Assembly (NCBI RefSeq): GCF_039539445.1
Contig: NZ_BAABDD010000001.1
Location: forward strand, 1 to 64,000
Source: Salinactinospora qingdaonensis
GTDB lineage: Bacteria > Actinomycetota > Actinomycetes > Streptosporangiales > Streptosporangiaceae
DNA: 64,000 nt
Direction: 5' to 3'
Positions 31,656 through 40,684 of this stretch are shown piece by piece. The stretch's first letter is position 1. Each line of letters begins with the position of its first letter. The notes beneath the pieces were generated by a model, which searched no databases, was not told the origin of the DNA, and worked only from the letters and a program-made list of their open reading frames with translations. The translations under genes were made by a program, and so were the position numbers.

Positions 31656-32804
31656 CTACGACTCGGAGGTGGCCCGCAGCAGGGGTACACGCAACTCTTG
31701 GGAGGTCAGGGAGCCGTGGTGGCCCACGAGCTGGGATTCGACCTCCTCCTGGTGGGGTGCGATCAAGGCGGTGTCGCCGCGAGCGAGCGCGAGCACGTCA
31801 CCGAGGCGGGGCAGGAACTCGGCCGCGACCGCGCCGAACCAGCCCTCGTCGATGGCTTGCTCTCGGCTGAGGACAACCGCTCGTTCGCCCAACCGCTCCC
31901 GCCATGCGGCTAGCACGTCGGCGGCGGCACCTGGTTCGGTGTAGACGTGGCGGACGCGCGCCTCACCGCCGAGCAGCCGAACACCGTCGGCCAGCGCGGG
32001 CTCGGAGCCCACGTCGATCCGGCTGGCCGGCGTGGTGTCGACCATGCCGTGGTCAGCGGTGATGTAGAGCGCACCGCCGGCGGGCAGGATCGCGGCGAGC
32101 TGTTCGGCGAGCCGGTCGACGTGGCCGAGGTGGTGGCGCCAGTGGGCGGAGTCCGCTCCGAACATGTGACCGTAGGTATCGAGGTCGGAGTGGTAGACGA
32201 AGACGTAGGAGGGGGTCGGCGAACGCAGCGCCGTTTCGGCTTGCACCACGAGTTCGGTGGCGCCGTTGGCGGCGAGGTAACGGCTCCCCCGCGCCGAGGC
32301 ACGGGAGAACCCGCTGCCCTCGAATGCGGCGGCGGCGACGTAGGCCGTGCTGACCCCGGCGGCCTGCGCGCGCTGGTAGACGGTGGAGTGTGGCTGCCAC
32401 TGCTCCGGGTCGATGTCGTGGTCCCAGCGCAGGGAATTCATGATGCGGTCCGCGCCGGGTACCGCCACTTGGTAGCCGAGGATGCCGTGATGGCCGGGTG
32501 CCAGACCGGTCCCCAGGGAGGTGAGGCTGGTCGCGGTCGTGGTGGGAAACCCGGTGGTGATGGCTTGTTCGGGGCCACCGGTGTCGATCAGGCTGGCCAG
32601 GAACGGTGCCCGGTCGCGGTTGGCGTGCAGCAGTTCCCACCCCATGCCGTCCACCAGCAGCACGCAGATGTGGCGCGCTGGAGGGAGTGCGAGGGTGTTG
32701 GGCTCTCCGGGCACTCCCAGCGCGGCAAGCGCCGAGGGGGCCAGGTCCGCCACGGAGGCTGAGCCGTAGCGTGGTTGCTCGAAGTCGGTGACGTCGGTAC
32801 TCAT
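31656..32804 (-). CDS. alkaline phosphatase family / nucleotide pyrophosphatase-phosphodiesterase
   Basis: 382 residues of the type I phosphodiesterase/alkaline-phosphatase superfamily: VLLVDGMGWELL (first metal Asp), GFPTTTATSLTSLGTGLAPG (nucleophile Thr region), HSDLDTYGHMFG and ITADHGMVD (metal ligands). No signal peptide or membrane segment, so probably cytoplasmic. Acts on a phosphodiester or phosphomonoester; substrate not deducible. ATG at 32804. Confidence 0.85.
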   Translation of the reverse strand: MSTDVTDFEQPRYGSASVADLAPSALAALGVPGEPNTLALPPARHICVLLVDGMGWELLHANRDRAPFLASLIDTGGPEQAITTGFPTTTATSLTSLGTGLAPGHHGILGYQVAVPGADRIMNSLRWDHDIDPEQWQPHSTVYQRAQAAGVSTAYVAAAAFEGSGFSRASARGSRYLAANGATELVVQAETALRSPTPSYVFVYHSDLDTYGHMFGADSAHWRHHLGHVDRLAEQLAAILPAGGALYITADHGMVDTTPASRIDVGSEPALADGVRLLGGEARVRHVYTEPGAAADVLAAWRERLGERAVVLSREQAIDEGWFGAVAAEFLPRLGDVLALARGDTALIAPHQEEVESQLVGHHGSLTSQELRVPLLRATSES

Positions 32805-32900
32805 AGGCTGCTTCTTAGCACCTAGGCGGGGCTATGCCTCCTGGGCGGGGCCTGCCCGCGTGGTGACCGTGGGGTGGTGTGGAGCGGTGCGCGGGTCAGC

Positions 32901-33494
32901 TCATTTGGCGGTGGCTTCCGACAACGCCTGAGTGAAGTCGAGCATGTTGGCGACGGCGTCGGCGCCGTCAGCGGCCTGGCTGACCCGCAGGGTCAATGGC
33001 TCTGCGGTGATGGAGCCCGTATAGCCGTGATCGGCTTCGCAGGACTCGTCGGTGCAGGTGGCCGGCTCAAGATCGACCTGGGCGAGTGATCCCCAGTTCA
33101 CGGCCAGACTGATGCTGAGCACGACTTCGCTGGGAAGCGTGTCAGGCGCGTACTGCTCAGGGTCAGGGACCAGCCGCGTCAAAGCGACGGACTGCACACT
33201 GGACAGTTTGATCGAATCTGTGGTTGTGGAGGCGTGGGGACGCTCGCCGGGGCCGGCCGGTGGGTGCTCGTCGGTGTGGCAGACCAGCAGCCGGGTTGCT
33301 GTGAGCAGTAGAACGGTGATGTGGCGGCGCACTTCCATAGCTGGGTCGAAGGTCGCCTCGTGGTGGACCACGAACGCTTCCGCGTTCTCGTCGCCGAGCG
33401 CGGCGGCGACGGCGTCGGCCACAAGCACCGGATAATAGCCGCTGCGCTCGATCTCCAAGCGCCAGTCGGTGGACACAGCCCGCGTTTTCCTCAT
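32901..33494 (-). CDS. DUF5998 family protein
   Basis: 197 residues from the Met of MRKTRAVSTDWRLEIERSGY; the frame is open 25 codons further upstream but without family sequence. Characteristic segments: PVLVADAVAAALGDE, HHEATFDPAMEVRRHITVLL, SLAVNWGSLAQVDLEPATC and a CTDESCEADHGYTGS stretch with two cysteines and a histidine. Conserved actinobacterial family of unknown function. It is encoded next to the phosphodiesterase gene on the same strand with 96 bases between. Confidence 0.8.
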   Translation of the reverse strand: MRKTRAVSTDWRLEIERSGYYPVLVADAVAAALGDENAEAFVVHHEATFDPAMEVRRHITVLLLTATRLLVCHTDEHPPAGPGERPHASTTTDSIKLSSVQSVALTRLVPDPEQYAPDTLPSEVVLSISLAVNWGSLAQVDLEPATCTDESCEADHGYTGSITAEPLTLRVSQAADGADAVANMLDFTQALSEATAK

Positions 33495-33591
33495 AGTCCC
33501 ATCCTGCCTTCTCCGGACACCCGCGCGCACCTGAGAGTCGGCTGCTCCCGACGTGATGGATAAGCTCACTCGACACGGGTAGTGGCCCGAT

Positions 33592-33741
33592 ATGTATGCG
33601 ACCGTACCGCCAACACCGCCGGAACCCCCCGGCCCGATGCCAGAACCGGAGCCGGTACCACCCGAGCCGGAACCCGAGCCCCCGGTGCCCGGGCCCGGGC
33701 CGATGCCTCCAGAGCCTGAGCCGCAGCCCGAGCCTGCCTAG
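33592..33741 (+). CDS. possible Pro/Glu-rich small protein, 49 aa
   Basis: ATG opens a 49-codon frame MYATVPPTPPEPPGPMPEPE, then PVPPEPEPEPPVPGPG, ending EPEPQPEPA. The composition is almost entirely Pro, Glu and Gly and it is probably unstructured. No clear ribosome-binding site. Its amber stop is inside the CTAG at the left edge of MITE copy 3, as with the other two MITE copies. It could be a real extended-linker peptide or chance low-complexity DNA. Confidence 0.35.
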   Translation: MYATVPPTPPEPPGPMPEPEPVPPEPEPEPPVPGPGPMPPEPEPQPEPA

Positions 33742-33891
33742 AGTCTGTTTTTGAAAAGGGCGGCGGGGAGCGGCGGTGGGCACACGCGGGTGAGCGTGTC
33801 CGGCTGCCGCCCCACGGGTTGGCGAGATCGCGTAGCGAACGAGGCACACTCCACGGCCCACACCCCCAGCCGTTCGCACAACAGAACCTAA
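33738..33891. mobile_element. MITE, copy 3 (CTAG/CTAA target)
   Basis: 154 bp from CTAG (33738) to CTAA (33891). Left end CTAGAGTCTGTTTTTGAA, right end ACAACAGAACCTAA. The interior has GGGCGGCGGGGAGC, GAGCGTGTCCGGC and a core palindrome (33817-33850). Its right third (AGCCGTTCGCACAACAGAAC) matches the left end of copy 1 in inverse orientation, so copies 1 and 3 are inserted in opposite orientations. Confidence 0.7.
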
Positions 33892-34194
33892 GTCGGGGCT
33901 GCGCGTAAAGCGAACGTTCGGGTGCCGGGGAGGCGGCGCCATCTCCGGCACCCGTGACCACGCGCCAGTAGCGCGGGCAGGTTGCGGGCAGCAGTGCGGC
34001 TTCCGTTGCCGCGGCCGAACACCGGCTACGAAAGCCGGAGACGACAGGCACCAGCCGGGGCAGACAGGAACCGCAGCCGAGCTTGCCCCGCTGCTGTCGG
34101 CGCCCCGCCCCGGCCGAGGGCGGGGTCGGACTGGCCGGCGCGACCCGCGCCTCTCACGGCAGAGTCCTCTCACGGCATGGCCAGATGCCGGCCC
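33892..34194. other. gene-free interval
   Basis: 303 bases between the MITE and the stop of the acetyltransferase gene. Apart from a short CGAACGTTCG palindrome near 33911 I see nothing in it. Confidence 0.5.
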
Positions 34195-36924
34195 TCAGAA
34201 CGGTACCCGCAGCCGGCGCGGCCCGTAGTCCAACCGCACATCGGGGGTTTCGCGTAGCCACACGCGGGCGCCGAGCACGTGAGCACCGGTGGCGTTGACG
34301 ATGATCGGGTCCAAGTCGACGTGGGCCACTTCGGGCAGCGCGTCGACCAGCCGGGACACGCGCACCAGCAGTTCCTCCAGCGCGTCGACGTCAGGCTGGT
34401 CGGCCAGCGACGACGCTCCGGCGGGCAGCCCGAACAGCAGGGGCGAGGAGCGCACGGCCCGCACGAGATCGGCGGCGTCGGTGTCGGTGAGGGGCGCGAG
34501 GCGGTAGGCCCGGTCGTCCAGCAGCTCGGCGGTGACGTCGGCGAGCCCGAAGGCCACAACGGAGCCGAAGGAGGGGTTCTCCCCCGCGCGGATCACCGCG
34601 GGCACCCCGGGCACGGCCATGGCCTGCACGACGAGCATGGCGTCATCGCCCAACCTGCCGTGGAGAGCCTCGAATGCGCCCCGGACCGCGTCGGTTCCGC
34701 GCAGGTCGGAGCGGATTCCGCTGCCGCCGGCGCGCAGCCGCAGGTCGGGAGCGTTGGCTTTGATGACGACCGGATAGCCGATCTCTTCGGCCGCCGCGAC
34801 GGCCTCGTCAGCGGAGGAGACGGGGATGTCGCGCCAGACCGGCACCCCGTAGCAGGCCAAGAGCTGGCGCGCTTCCTCTGGGGCGACCGCGGACTCTTCC
34901 TCTTCGGCGTGCAGCGGCTCACTGGTGAACCACACCGAGTGGGGGGAGCTGCCACGGGCTTGGGGGTCGCTCAGCGTGGCGTCGATGATGGCGCGGGCGC
35001 CGGCCCGGTCGATGTCGGCCAACTCGGGGTGACGCCCGGGGTCGCGGCCACGCCAGACCGCGTAGCGGGTGGCGTGGGAGAGCGCGCGCACAGCGTCCTC
35101 GGGGGCGGGGTAGGAGGGTACCGAGCCGCGCACGGTCTCGCCGTTGGGGCCGAGACGGCGCAGCTCCTCGGGGAGCCCCTGGTAGCCCAGGTAGGTGGTG
35201 ATGATCGGTTTGGCGGAGGTGGCTGCTGTGCGGCGCATGACCTCGGCGACGTCCCCGGAGATCGGCGTGAGGGCGGGGATGAAGACGACGACGAGAGAGT
35301 GCACCTCGTCGTCGTCCAAGGCCGCGCTGAGCGCCTGCTCGAAGTCGGCCGCGGTGGCGTTGGGTCCCAGGTCGACGGGGTCGTGGGGTTTGAGTCCCAT
35401 GCGGGTGCAGGCGTCTTTGACCATGAGCCCCAGAGAATCGGAGTTGCCGATGATGCCCACGCGCGGCCCGGCGGGCAGCGGCTGGTAGGCCAGGAGTTGG
35501 GCCACGTCGAACATCTGGGTGATGTCTTCCACCCGCACCACCCCGGCCTGCTGGAACAGCGACGTCACCGCATAGTCGGGCAGTTCCAAGGCGTTGGCGG
35601 CGTGCCCCGTGGGCACTCCCTGCGAGGAGCCGCCGGTGCGCACCGCCACCACCGGCTTGTGCTGGGCGAGACGGCGCGACAGGCGGGAGAACTTGCGGGG
35701 GTTCCCCAACGACTCCAGGTATTGGAGGACAACCTCGGTGGCGGGGTCCTCCTCCCAGTACTGCATCAGGTCGTTGCCGGAGACGTCGGCGCGGTTGCCG
35801 GCGGAGACGAAGGTGGACAGCCCTATTCCGCGCTGGGCGACACGCTGTAGGATCGCGCGGCCGAGCGCGCCGGACTGGGAGAAGAAACCGATGGTGCCCC
35901 GCGCGGGGATCTCCGGTGCCAGGGTGGCGTTGAGGGAGACCTTCGGGTCGGTGTTGGCGATGCCGAGACAGTTGGGGCCGATCACGCGCAGCCCCTCAGC
36001 GCGGGCGGTGAGAACGAGCTGGTCTTGGCGGGCGCGCCCTTCCGGGCCTACCTCGCCGAATCCGGAGCTGACCACGACCAGCCCGTGCACCCCTTTCTGG
36101 GCGCACTGGGCGACGACGTCGGCCACCATGTCGGCGCGTACCGCCACCACAGCCAGATCAACAGGGTCGGGGATGTCGAGGACACTGGGGTAGGCGCGCA
36201 CCCCGGCGACGGCTTTGGCCTCGGGGTGAACGGGAAACACCGGCCCTTGGAAGTCACCGGCGAGCAGGTTGCGCAGCGCTGTCTGGCCGATGGTGTGGGC
36301 GGTGCGGCTGGCGCCGATGACCGCCACCGACTCCGGGAACAGCAGCCGGGAGATCGAGCGGGCCTCCGCGCGCTGCTCGCGTGCGCGCATGACCTCCTGG
36401 GAGTAGTCGGTGGGCTCAAGGTCGAGCGTGAGCCGGATGACTCCTTCGTCGAAGGTCTGCTCGGCGGTATAGCCGGCTTCCCGGAACACGTTGATCATGC
36501 GCCGGTTCTCTGGCAACACGTCGGCGATGAAACGCCGCACCCCGCGTTCGCGGGCCGCGGCACCGATGTGTTCCAGCAGCACCGAGGCGAGCCCGCGGCC
36601 CTGGTGCTCGTCAGCGACCACGAAGGCGACCTCGGCCTCGTCTTCGCTGACCTTGTCGTAACGCACGACCGCGACCATGACTCCGCTGATGGTGGCGATG
36701 AGCGCGACCCGATCCTCGTAGTCGACGTGGGTGAATCGTTTGACGTCGCGTTGGGACAGTCGCGGGTAGGGAGCGAAGAAACGGTAGTAGATCGTCTCGG
36801 CCGACAGCTTCGCGTGGAACTCCTGCAACAGTTGGCCGTCGTCGGGGACGATGGGGCGCAAGTGTGCGGTACCGCCATCGGTGAGAACAACGTCGGCTTC
36901 CCAGTGGTTCGGGTATGACTGCAC
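34195..36924 (-). CDS. PatZ-like protein: GNAT acetyltransferase fused to ADP-forming acyl-CoA synthetase-like domains
   Basis: About 909 residues. Order: GNAT domain (HLRPIVPDDGQLLQEFHAKL, EAEVAFVVADEHQGRGLASV), CoA-binding domain (SVAVIGASRTAHTIG), succinyl-CoA-ligase-like domains (GIGLSTFVSAGNRADVSGND, VGIIGNSDSLGLM), then an ATP-grasp-5 domain (GYPVVIKANAPDLRLRAGGS) ending LDPIIVNATGAHVLGARVWL. Protein lysine acetyltransferases of the PatZ/Pka type have these domains in other orders; they regulate acyl-CoA synthetases. GTG at 36924 starts at the family sequence QSYPNHWEADVVL; no good ribosome-binding site, so the start could be leaderless or further upstream. Confidence 0.85.
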   Translation of the reverse strand: MQSYPNHWEADVVLTDGGTAHLRPIVPDDGQLLQEFHAKLSAETIYYRFFAPYPRLSQRDVKRFTHVDYEDRVALIATISGVMVAVVRYDKVSEDEAEVAFVVADEHQGRGLASVLLEHIGAAARERGVRRFIADVLPENRRMINVFREAGYTAEQTFDEGVIRLTLDLEPTDYSQEVMRAREQRAEARSISRLLFPESVAVIGASRTAHTIGQTALRNLLAGDFQGPVFPVHPEAKAVAGVRAYPSVLDIPDPVDLAVVAVRADMVADVVAQCAQKGVHGLVVVSSGFGEVGPEGRARQDQLVLTARAEGLRVIGPNCLGIANTDPKVSLNATLAPEIPARGTIGFFSQSGALGRAILQRVAQRGIGLSTFVSAGNRADVSGNDLMQYWEEDPATEVVLQYLESLGNPRKFSRLSRRLAQHKPVVAVRTGGSSQGVPTGHAANALELPDYAVTSLFQQAGVVRVEDITQMFDVAQLLAYQPLPAGPRVGIIGNSDSLGLMVKDACTRMGLKPHDPVDLGPNATAADFEQALSAALDDDEVHSLVVVFIPALTPISGDVAEVMRRTAATSAKPIITTYLGYQGLPEELRRLGPNGETVRGSVPSYPAPEDAVRALSHATRYAVWRGRDPGRHPELADIDRAGARAIIDATLSDPQARGSSPHSVWFTSEPLHAEEEESAVAPEEARQLLACYGVPVWRDIPVSSADEAVAAAEEIGYPVVIKANAPDLRLRAGGSGIRSDLRGTDAVRGAFEALHGRLGDDAMLVVQAMAVPGVPAVIRAGENPSFGSVVAFGLADVTAELLDDRAYRLAPLTDTDAADLVRAVRSSPLLFGLPAGASSLADQPDVDALEELLVRVSRLVDALPEVAHVDLDPIIVNATGAHVLGARVWLRETPDVRLDYGPRRLRVPF

Positions 36925-37140
36925 GTTTTTGAGGGTAGACGAGATGATCGCTTTAGGGAGGAAAAGATCGTTAATCGTGGCCGGGCGTGGCGCACGAGGC
37001 CAGAGCGATCTAACCTTCCGGCAGTCGCACCGCATTCAGTTCGTTACCCGCGTTCACCCTTGAACCTGTTAACGTCAGGGAACGCTTACGGGATGCACAG
37101 CGGATAGGCGCGCCGCAGTGGCTGGCAAGGTGGTGACGAA

Positions 37141-38034
37141 ATGACGCGCGTGGTCGTGATCGGGGACCTCATGACCGACGCTGTCGCACGAGCTTTCTAC
37201 GCACTGGCTCGCGGCAGCGACACCCCTGCCTCAGTGACCACCTACGGGGGCGGTTCAGGAGCCAACGTGGCGTCGTGGCTGGCTCTTGAGGGCACCGACA
37301 CCACCCTTGTGGGCCGACGCGGCTCCGACATCACGGGCCGCACCCGCGAGATGGAGTTGATGGGCTACGGGGTGGACGCCCGCATGGTGATGGACCCCGA
37401 GCGGCCCACGGGAACCTGCGTGGTGATGATTACCCACCGCGGCGACCGCACCATGCTCAGCGACCCGGGTGCCAACGCCGCACTGCAACCCGAGGACCTG
37501 CCGCGCGAAGCGTTCACCCCCGGCGCCCACCTGCACGTCTCGGGGTTCACGTTGATCAACGAAGGCTCGCGCCGCGCCGGCCGGGTGGCGCTGCGCATGG
37601 CGCGCGAGGCCCGGATGTCGATCTCGGTCGACGGCGGCTCGCACGCGCCCCTGGAGCGCGCGGGCGCCGAGAACTTCCTGGAGTGGACCAACGGCGCTAG
37701 CCTGCTGTTCGCCAACAAGGAGCAGGCCAAGGTCCTGACTGGGCGCGAGGAGGCCGAGGCGGCGGCGAAGGTGCTGTGCGCCTGGTACCCCAACGTGGTG
37801 CTCAAGCTGGGCGACGAGGGGGCGATGTGGGCCGCCAAGTCCCGCGACGACACGGTGACGCTCCCGGCTGAACCCGTCGAACCCTCCCCCGGATCGATCG
37901 GCGCGGGTGACGCCTTCATCGCCGGTTTCCTGCCGCCCTGGCTCGACGGCAAGACACCCAAGGACGCGCTCGCAGCGGGCCACCAGTTGGCCGCCCGCGC
38001 CCTGCACCAACCCGGCGCCCGCCCCGACCTGTAG
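37141..38034 (+). CDS. PfkB-family carbohydrate kinase
   Basis: 297 residues of the ribokinase/PfkB family. Substrate-binding glycines in TYGGGSGANVASWLALEG; catalytic and anion-hole motif GSIGAGDAFIAGFL near the C-terminus; VLKLGDEGAMW before it. It phosphorylates a sugar, sugar acid or nucleoside. Length is normal. ATG at 37141, divergent from the PatZ-like gene across about 215 bases. Confidence 0.85.
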   Translation: MTRVVVIGDLMTDAVARAFYALARGSDTPASVTTYGGGSGANVASWLALEGTDTTLVGRRGSDITGRTREMELMGYGVDARMVMDPERPTGTCVVMITHRGDRTMLSDPGANAALQPEDLPREAFTPGAHLHVSGFTLINEGSRRAGRVALRMAREARMSISVDGGSHAPLERAGAENFLEWTNGASLLFANKEQAKVLTGREEAEAAAKVLCAWYPNVVLKLGDEGAMWAAKSRDDTVTLPAEPVEPSPGSIGAGDAFIAGFLPPWLDGKTPKDALAAGHQLAARALHQPGARPDL

Positions 38035-38092
38035 GGCCTGTAGAGCCTTGTAAGCGCCCGCTTGCCGCCACGTGCGGAAGTGAGGGCGGGGA

Positions 38093-38126
38093 CCCCTGCC
38101 CGCGATCGGGTCGGAATCGGCAGGGG
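38093..38126. terminator. bidirectional terminator-like hairpin
   Basis: CCCCTGCC (38093-38100) pairs with GGCAGGGG (38119-38126) around an 18-base loop, between the convergent PfkB kinase and the 38146-38511 gene. Confidence 0.5.
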
Positions 38127-38145
38127 CCGCTTGGGGCGATTCCGT

Positions 38146-38511
38146 TCAGTTGTCGCCGGGTGGTGTGGCGCCGAGGATGCGTGAGATCTGGGTGGCGATT
38201 CCGGTGGCGCTGGTGCCTTCGGGGATTTCGTCGCCGGCTTCGAGGTTCCATTCGGCGCTGCGGTCGTCGCGCATGTCGAGTTCGAGGGTTTGCCCGGTGC
38301 GGGGGTTGCGGATCTCCAGTGAGCCCGGGTCGCCGGAGTGGGGAACGTGGACGTCCAGGCCCAGGGCGGTCAGTAGCGCGGTCACGGTCTGGGTGTAGCG
38401 GTCGAACTGCTCGTCAGAGAGCAGGCGGGGGTGCTCGTCGTCGATGGAGGTGTCGATCTCGTCCCACCCGTGGTGGACAATCGAGTCCGGGAGTGCGTGG
38501 ACATCGGGCAT
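38146..38511 (-). CDS. hypothetical protein, 121 aa
   Basis: ATG at 38511 is chosen because AGGAGAGGGG lies about 8 bases upstream; the frame opens 9 codons earlier. The product (MPDVHALPDSIVHHGWDEID, then LLSDEQFDRYTQTVTALLTA, HVPHSGDPGSLEI and LELDMRDD) is acidic and soluble, with a mixed alpha/beta pattern. I do not recognise a family. It is divergent from the XRE/DUF397 pair. Confidence 0.65.
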   Translation of the reverse strand: MPDVHALPDSIVHHGWDEIDTSIDDEHPRLLSDEQFDRYTQTVTALLTALGLDVHVPHSGDPGSLEIRNPRTGQTLELDMRDDRSAEWNLEAGDEIPEGTSATGIATQISRILGATPPGDN

Positions 38512-38683
38512 CGATAGTTCCCCTCTCCTGTAGGGCACCGCCCGGGACGTGTCGGAGGGTCAGTTCGTCCGCGCCCCGGGCGGTGGTCTGTACGGCAAAA
38601 GCCACCTGTTTTGACTTCTCTGAGTGAGCAACAGGTCACATGCTGCTAGAGTGACATTCACAGAAGACGAAAGCAAGAGAAAA

Positions 38684-38695
38684 TGTAAATTTACA
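38684..38695. promoter_or_regulatory. palindromic operator candidate upstream of the XRE gene
   Basis: TGTAAATTTACA is a perfect 12-bp palindrome 19 bases before the start codon of the XRE regulator, in an AT-rich stretch. XRE proteins usually bind such sites and autoregulate. Assignment is by position and symmetry only. Confidence 0.45.
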
Positions 38696-38714
38696 CAAGA
38701 GGCTTGGGGGTGCC

Positions 38715-39569
38715 GTGGGCAACGTCCGAGGGGTCACTCTACGCGCGCAATGGCTTGGCCAGATCTTGCGTGACCTACGCGAGGACAGAGGACTCACACT
38801 CAGAGAGGCAGGCGAGTACCTACAACGCACCGGCGCGACGATCAGCCGTTTCGAGACGGGGCTCTATCCGATCCGTCGTGTCGACACCGCAGCGCTCCTG
38901 GATCTTTACGGGGTCGAGGATGCCGGTCGCCGAGACACATTGCTCCAACTAGCCGGGGAACTCTGGCAAACCGGCTGGTGGGAGAGTTACTCCAAAGACG
39001 CCTGGAGTTCCACCATCGATATGGCATGGCTGGAGAACCGGGCACTTAAGATCCGAAGCTTCGCGGGCCTCGTACTTCCAGGGCTTCTTCAGACTCGCAA
39101 CTACGCCCTCAGTCTCTTCCAAGCCACGAGTCCAGAGATCCCCCAGCGCCAGATTGAACGCGGAGTGGAGCTGCGCATCCAACGGCAACGCATCCTGACA
39201 CGTGAAAATCCGGCAGCTCTGGCTGTGATCCTCGATGAGGCGGCGTTACGACGGCCGGTTGGTGGCGCGAAGGTCATGGCGGAACAACTACGCCATCTGC
39301 GCGAGGCGGCGAAAAGCCCACACGTAGATGTTCATGTGATCCCCTTCGCCAGCGAAGCTCACGCCAGCCCCGGGGGAAGCTTCACCCTCATTGACCTGGA
39401 AGAGCCGTTCTCTGAAGTTGCTCACGCAGAAAGCCCGGGAGGGGCGCTCTATCTCGAACGGGAGGACGTCGATCGGTTGGCTGATGTGTACGATCGCTTG
39501 CAGGAGAACAGTCTGAGCATCGAAGAATCGATCGCGTTCATCGCTGCTGTCGAGAAGGAGTTGTCATGA
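38715..39569 (+). CDS. XRE-family regulator with DUF5753 (Scr1-type antitoxin-like)
   Basis: 284 residues. The N-terminal helix-turn-helix is RDLREDRGLTLREAGEYLQR with TGATISRFETGLYPI. The C-terminal DUF5753 domain includes FAGLVLPGLLQTRNYALSLF, RQRILTRENPAALAVILDEA and FASEAHASPGGSFTLIDLEE. This architecture is abundant in filamentous actinomycetes, nearly always followed by a DUF397 gene; such pairs act in developmental control or as TA-like systems. GTG start. The TGA overlaps the next ATG (ATGA). Confidence 0.9.
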   Translation: MGNVRGVTLRAQWLGQILRDLREDRGLTLREAGEYLQRTGATISRFETGLYPIRRVDTAALLDLYGVEDAGRRDTLLQLAGELWQTGWWESYSKDAWSSTIDMAWLENRALKIRSFAGLVLPGLLQTRNYALSLFQATSPEIPQRQIERGVELRIQRQRILTRENPAALAVILDEAALRRPVGGAKVMAEQLRHLREAAKSPHVDVHVIPFASEAHASPGGSFTLIDLEEPFSEVAHAESPGGALYLEREDVDRLADVYDRLQENSLSIEESIAFIAAVEKELS

Positions 39570-39829
39570 ACCTGGATGCGGCTTCCGTAGTGGGGTGGCG
39601 CACCAGCAGCTACAGCGTCAACGGCAACCCGAAGTGCGTCGAGGTCGGCTGGCACATCAGCAGCTACAGCGCCAACGGCAATGCGAAGTGTGTGGAAGCC
39701 GGCCCCCTCCTGGACGGCTCCGCGCGGTTCGCTGTTCGTGACTCCACCCAACGCGACCTCGGCTTTCTCTCCTTCAGCACCACCGAATGGTCAGCCTTCC
39801 TACGCGGCATCGAACACGACGCCCTCTAA
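39566..39829 (+). CDS. DUF397 protein with internal duplication
   Basis: 87 residues. The family core WRTSSYSVNGNPKCVEV is directly followed by a second copy WHISSYSANGNAKCVEAG, then the normal tail DSTQRDLGFLSFSTTEWSAF. Typical DUF397 proteins are 60-70 residues with a single copy, so 18 codons have been duplicated. It is translated with the XRE partner (ATGA overlap) and probably modulates it. Confidence 0.88.
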   Translation: MNLDAASVVGWRTSSYSVNGNPKCVEVGWHISSYSANGNAKCVEAGPLLDGSARFAVRDSTQRDLGFLSFSTTEWSAFLRGIEHDAL

Positions 39830-40588
39830 CCTCCCTCCTACTTCCCAGGGCTGCCGCTCCCCCTCACCCCCTCGCCTGGCCGGTGCGGCCCTGGTCGCAC
39901 CCTCCCTTTTTGTGCTGAGTCAGGCGTCGGCCGCGAGCGGGCGGCGAGGACGAGCGGTGGGCGGGGTGGGCACCGGGCCGGTTCGGCCACGCTAGGGGCG
40001 AGGGTCCGTGACGTCGGGCAGCGAGGGCCGGCAGGGGCGGGGAGGCGCCGGTTGAGTGGCCGGTCGCAGGGGTGAGTGCCGCTAGCGCGGGCGGTGGCGG
40101 CGCCGGTACGCAAGGAGCATAGGAGCCCCCGGGGGTCTCGCTTGGTGAGACGGCGGAGTCGGGGAATGCGTCCAGTGTCGGGGGGGAGCGCAACACTGAA
40201 CGCGGGAAGTCGCGAGAACCGCGCCCGCAAAAGCGACAAAGCCCCCATGGCCCCCCGCGGCCGCAGCCCGAGCGCCCAGCATGCGAGACACTTGTTCGAG
40301 AATCAACATTCTCCCCCATCAGGAAAGCGGCATAACCGGCTAAACCGGACACAGAAGGGGGCGGTGCCTGCGCCCAGTGTCGCCCCCACCCGACAAGTGA
40401 TACCGCACGGCGACCCCCACGCCCTCCCACCGCCCAGCGGCCCCGACTCGCCGCACTCAGACCGCCGAAGCCACCCCGGCCCCCCGGCACCACCAACACC
40501 GGAGACCGCCTCACGTCCCCCGCCCGCCCCGGGGCTTGAGGCGCGATGTGCGCCCGAATCCGAGGGAGGCACATAGTGTTTCACCCCC

Positions 40589-40623
40589 GCTCGTGCCTCG
40601 ATCGCTTCGCGATCTCAGCAGCC
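40589..40623 (-). repeat. palindromic core repeat
   Basis: GCTCGTGCCTCGATCGCTTC then GCGATCTCAGCAGCC, minus orientation. With the plus-orientation copy at 40904 it brackets 280 bases. Confidence 0.75.
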
Positions 40624-40684
40624 TAAGGAGGCGCTGTGCCCAAGGGCCGGCACCACCCCAAACCCCCGTCTCCACCACCCCAAC

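Noticed and set aside
39864..40574. 236-codon minus-strand frame after the DUF397 gene
   Set aside because: Low-complexity Gly/Ser/Pro/Arg composition, no ribosome-binding site, no recognisable domain.
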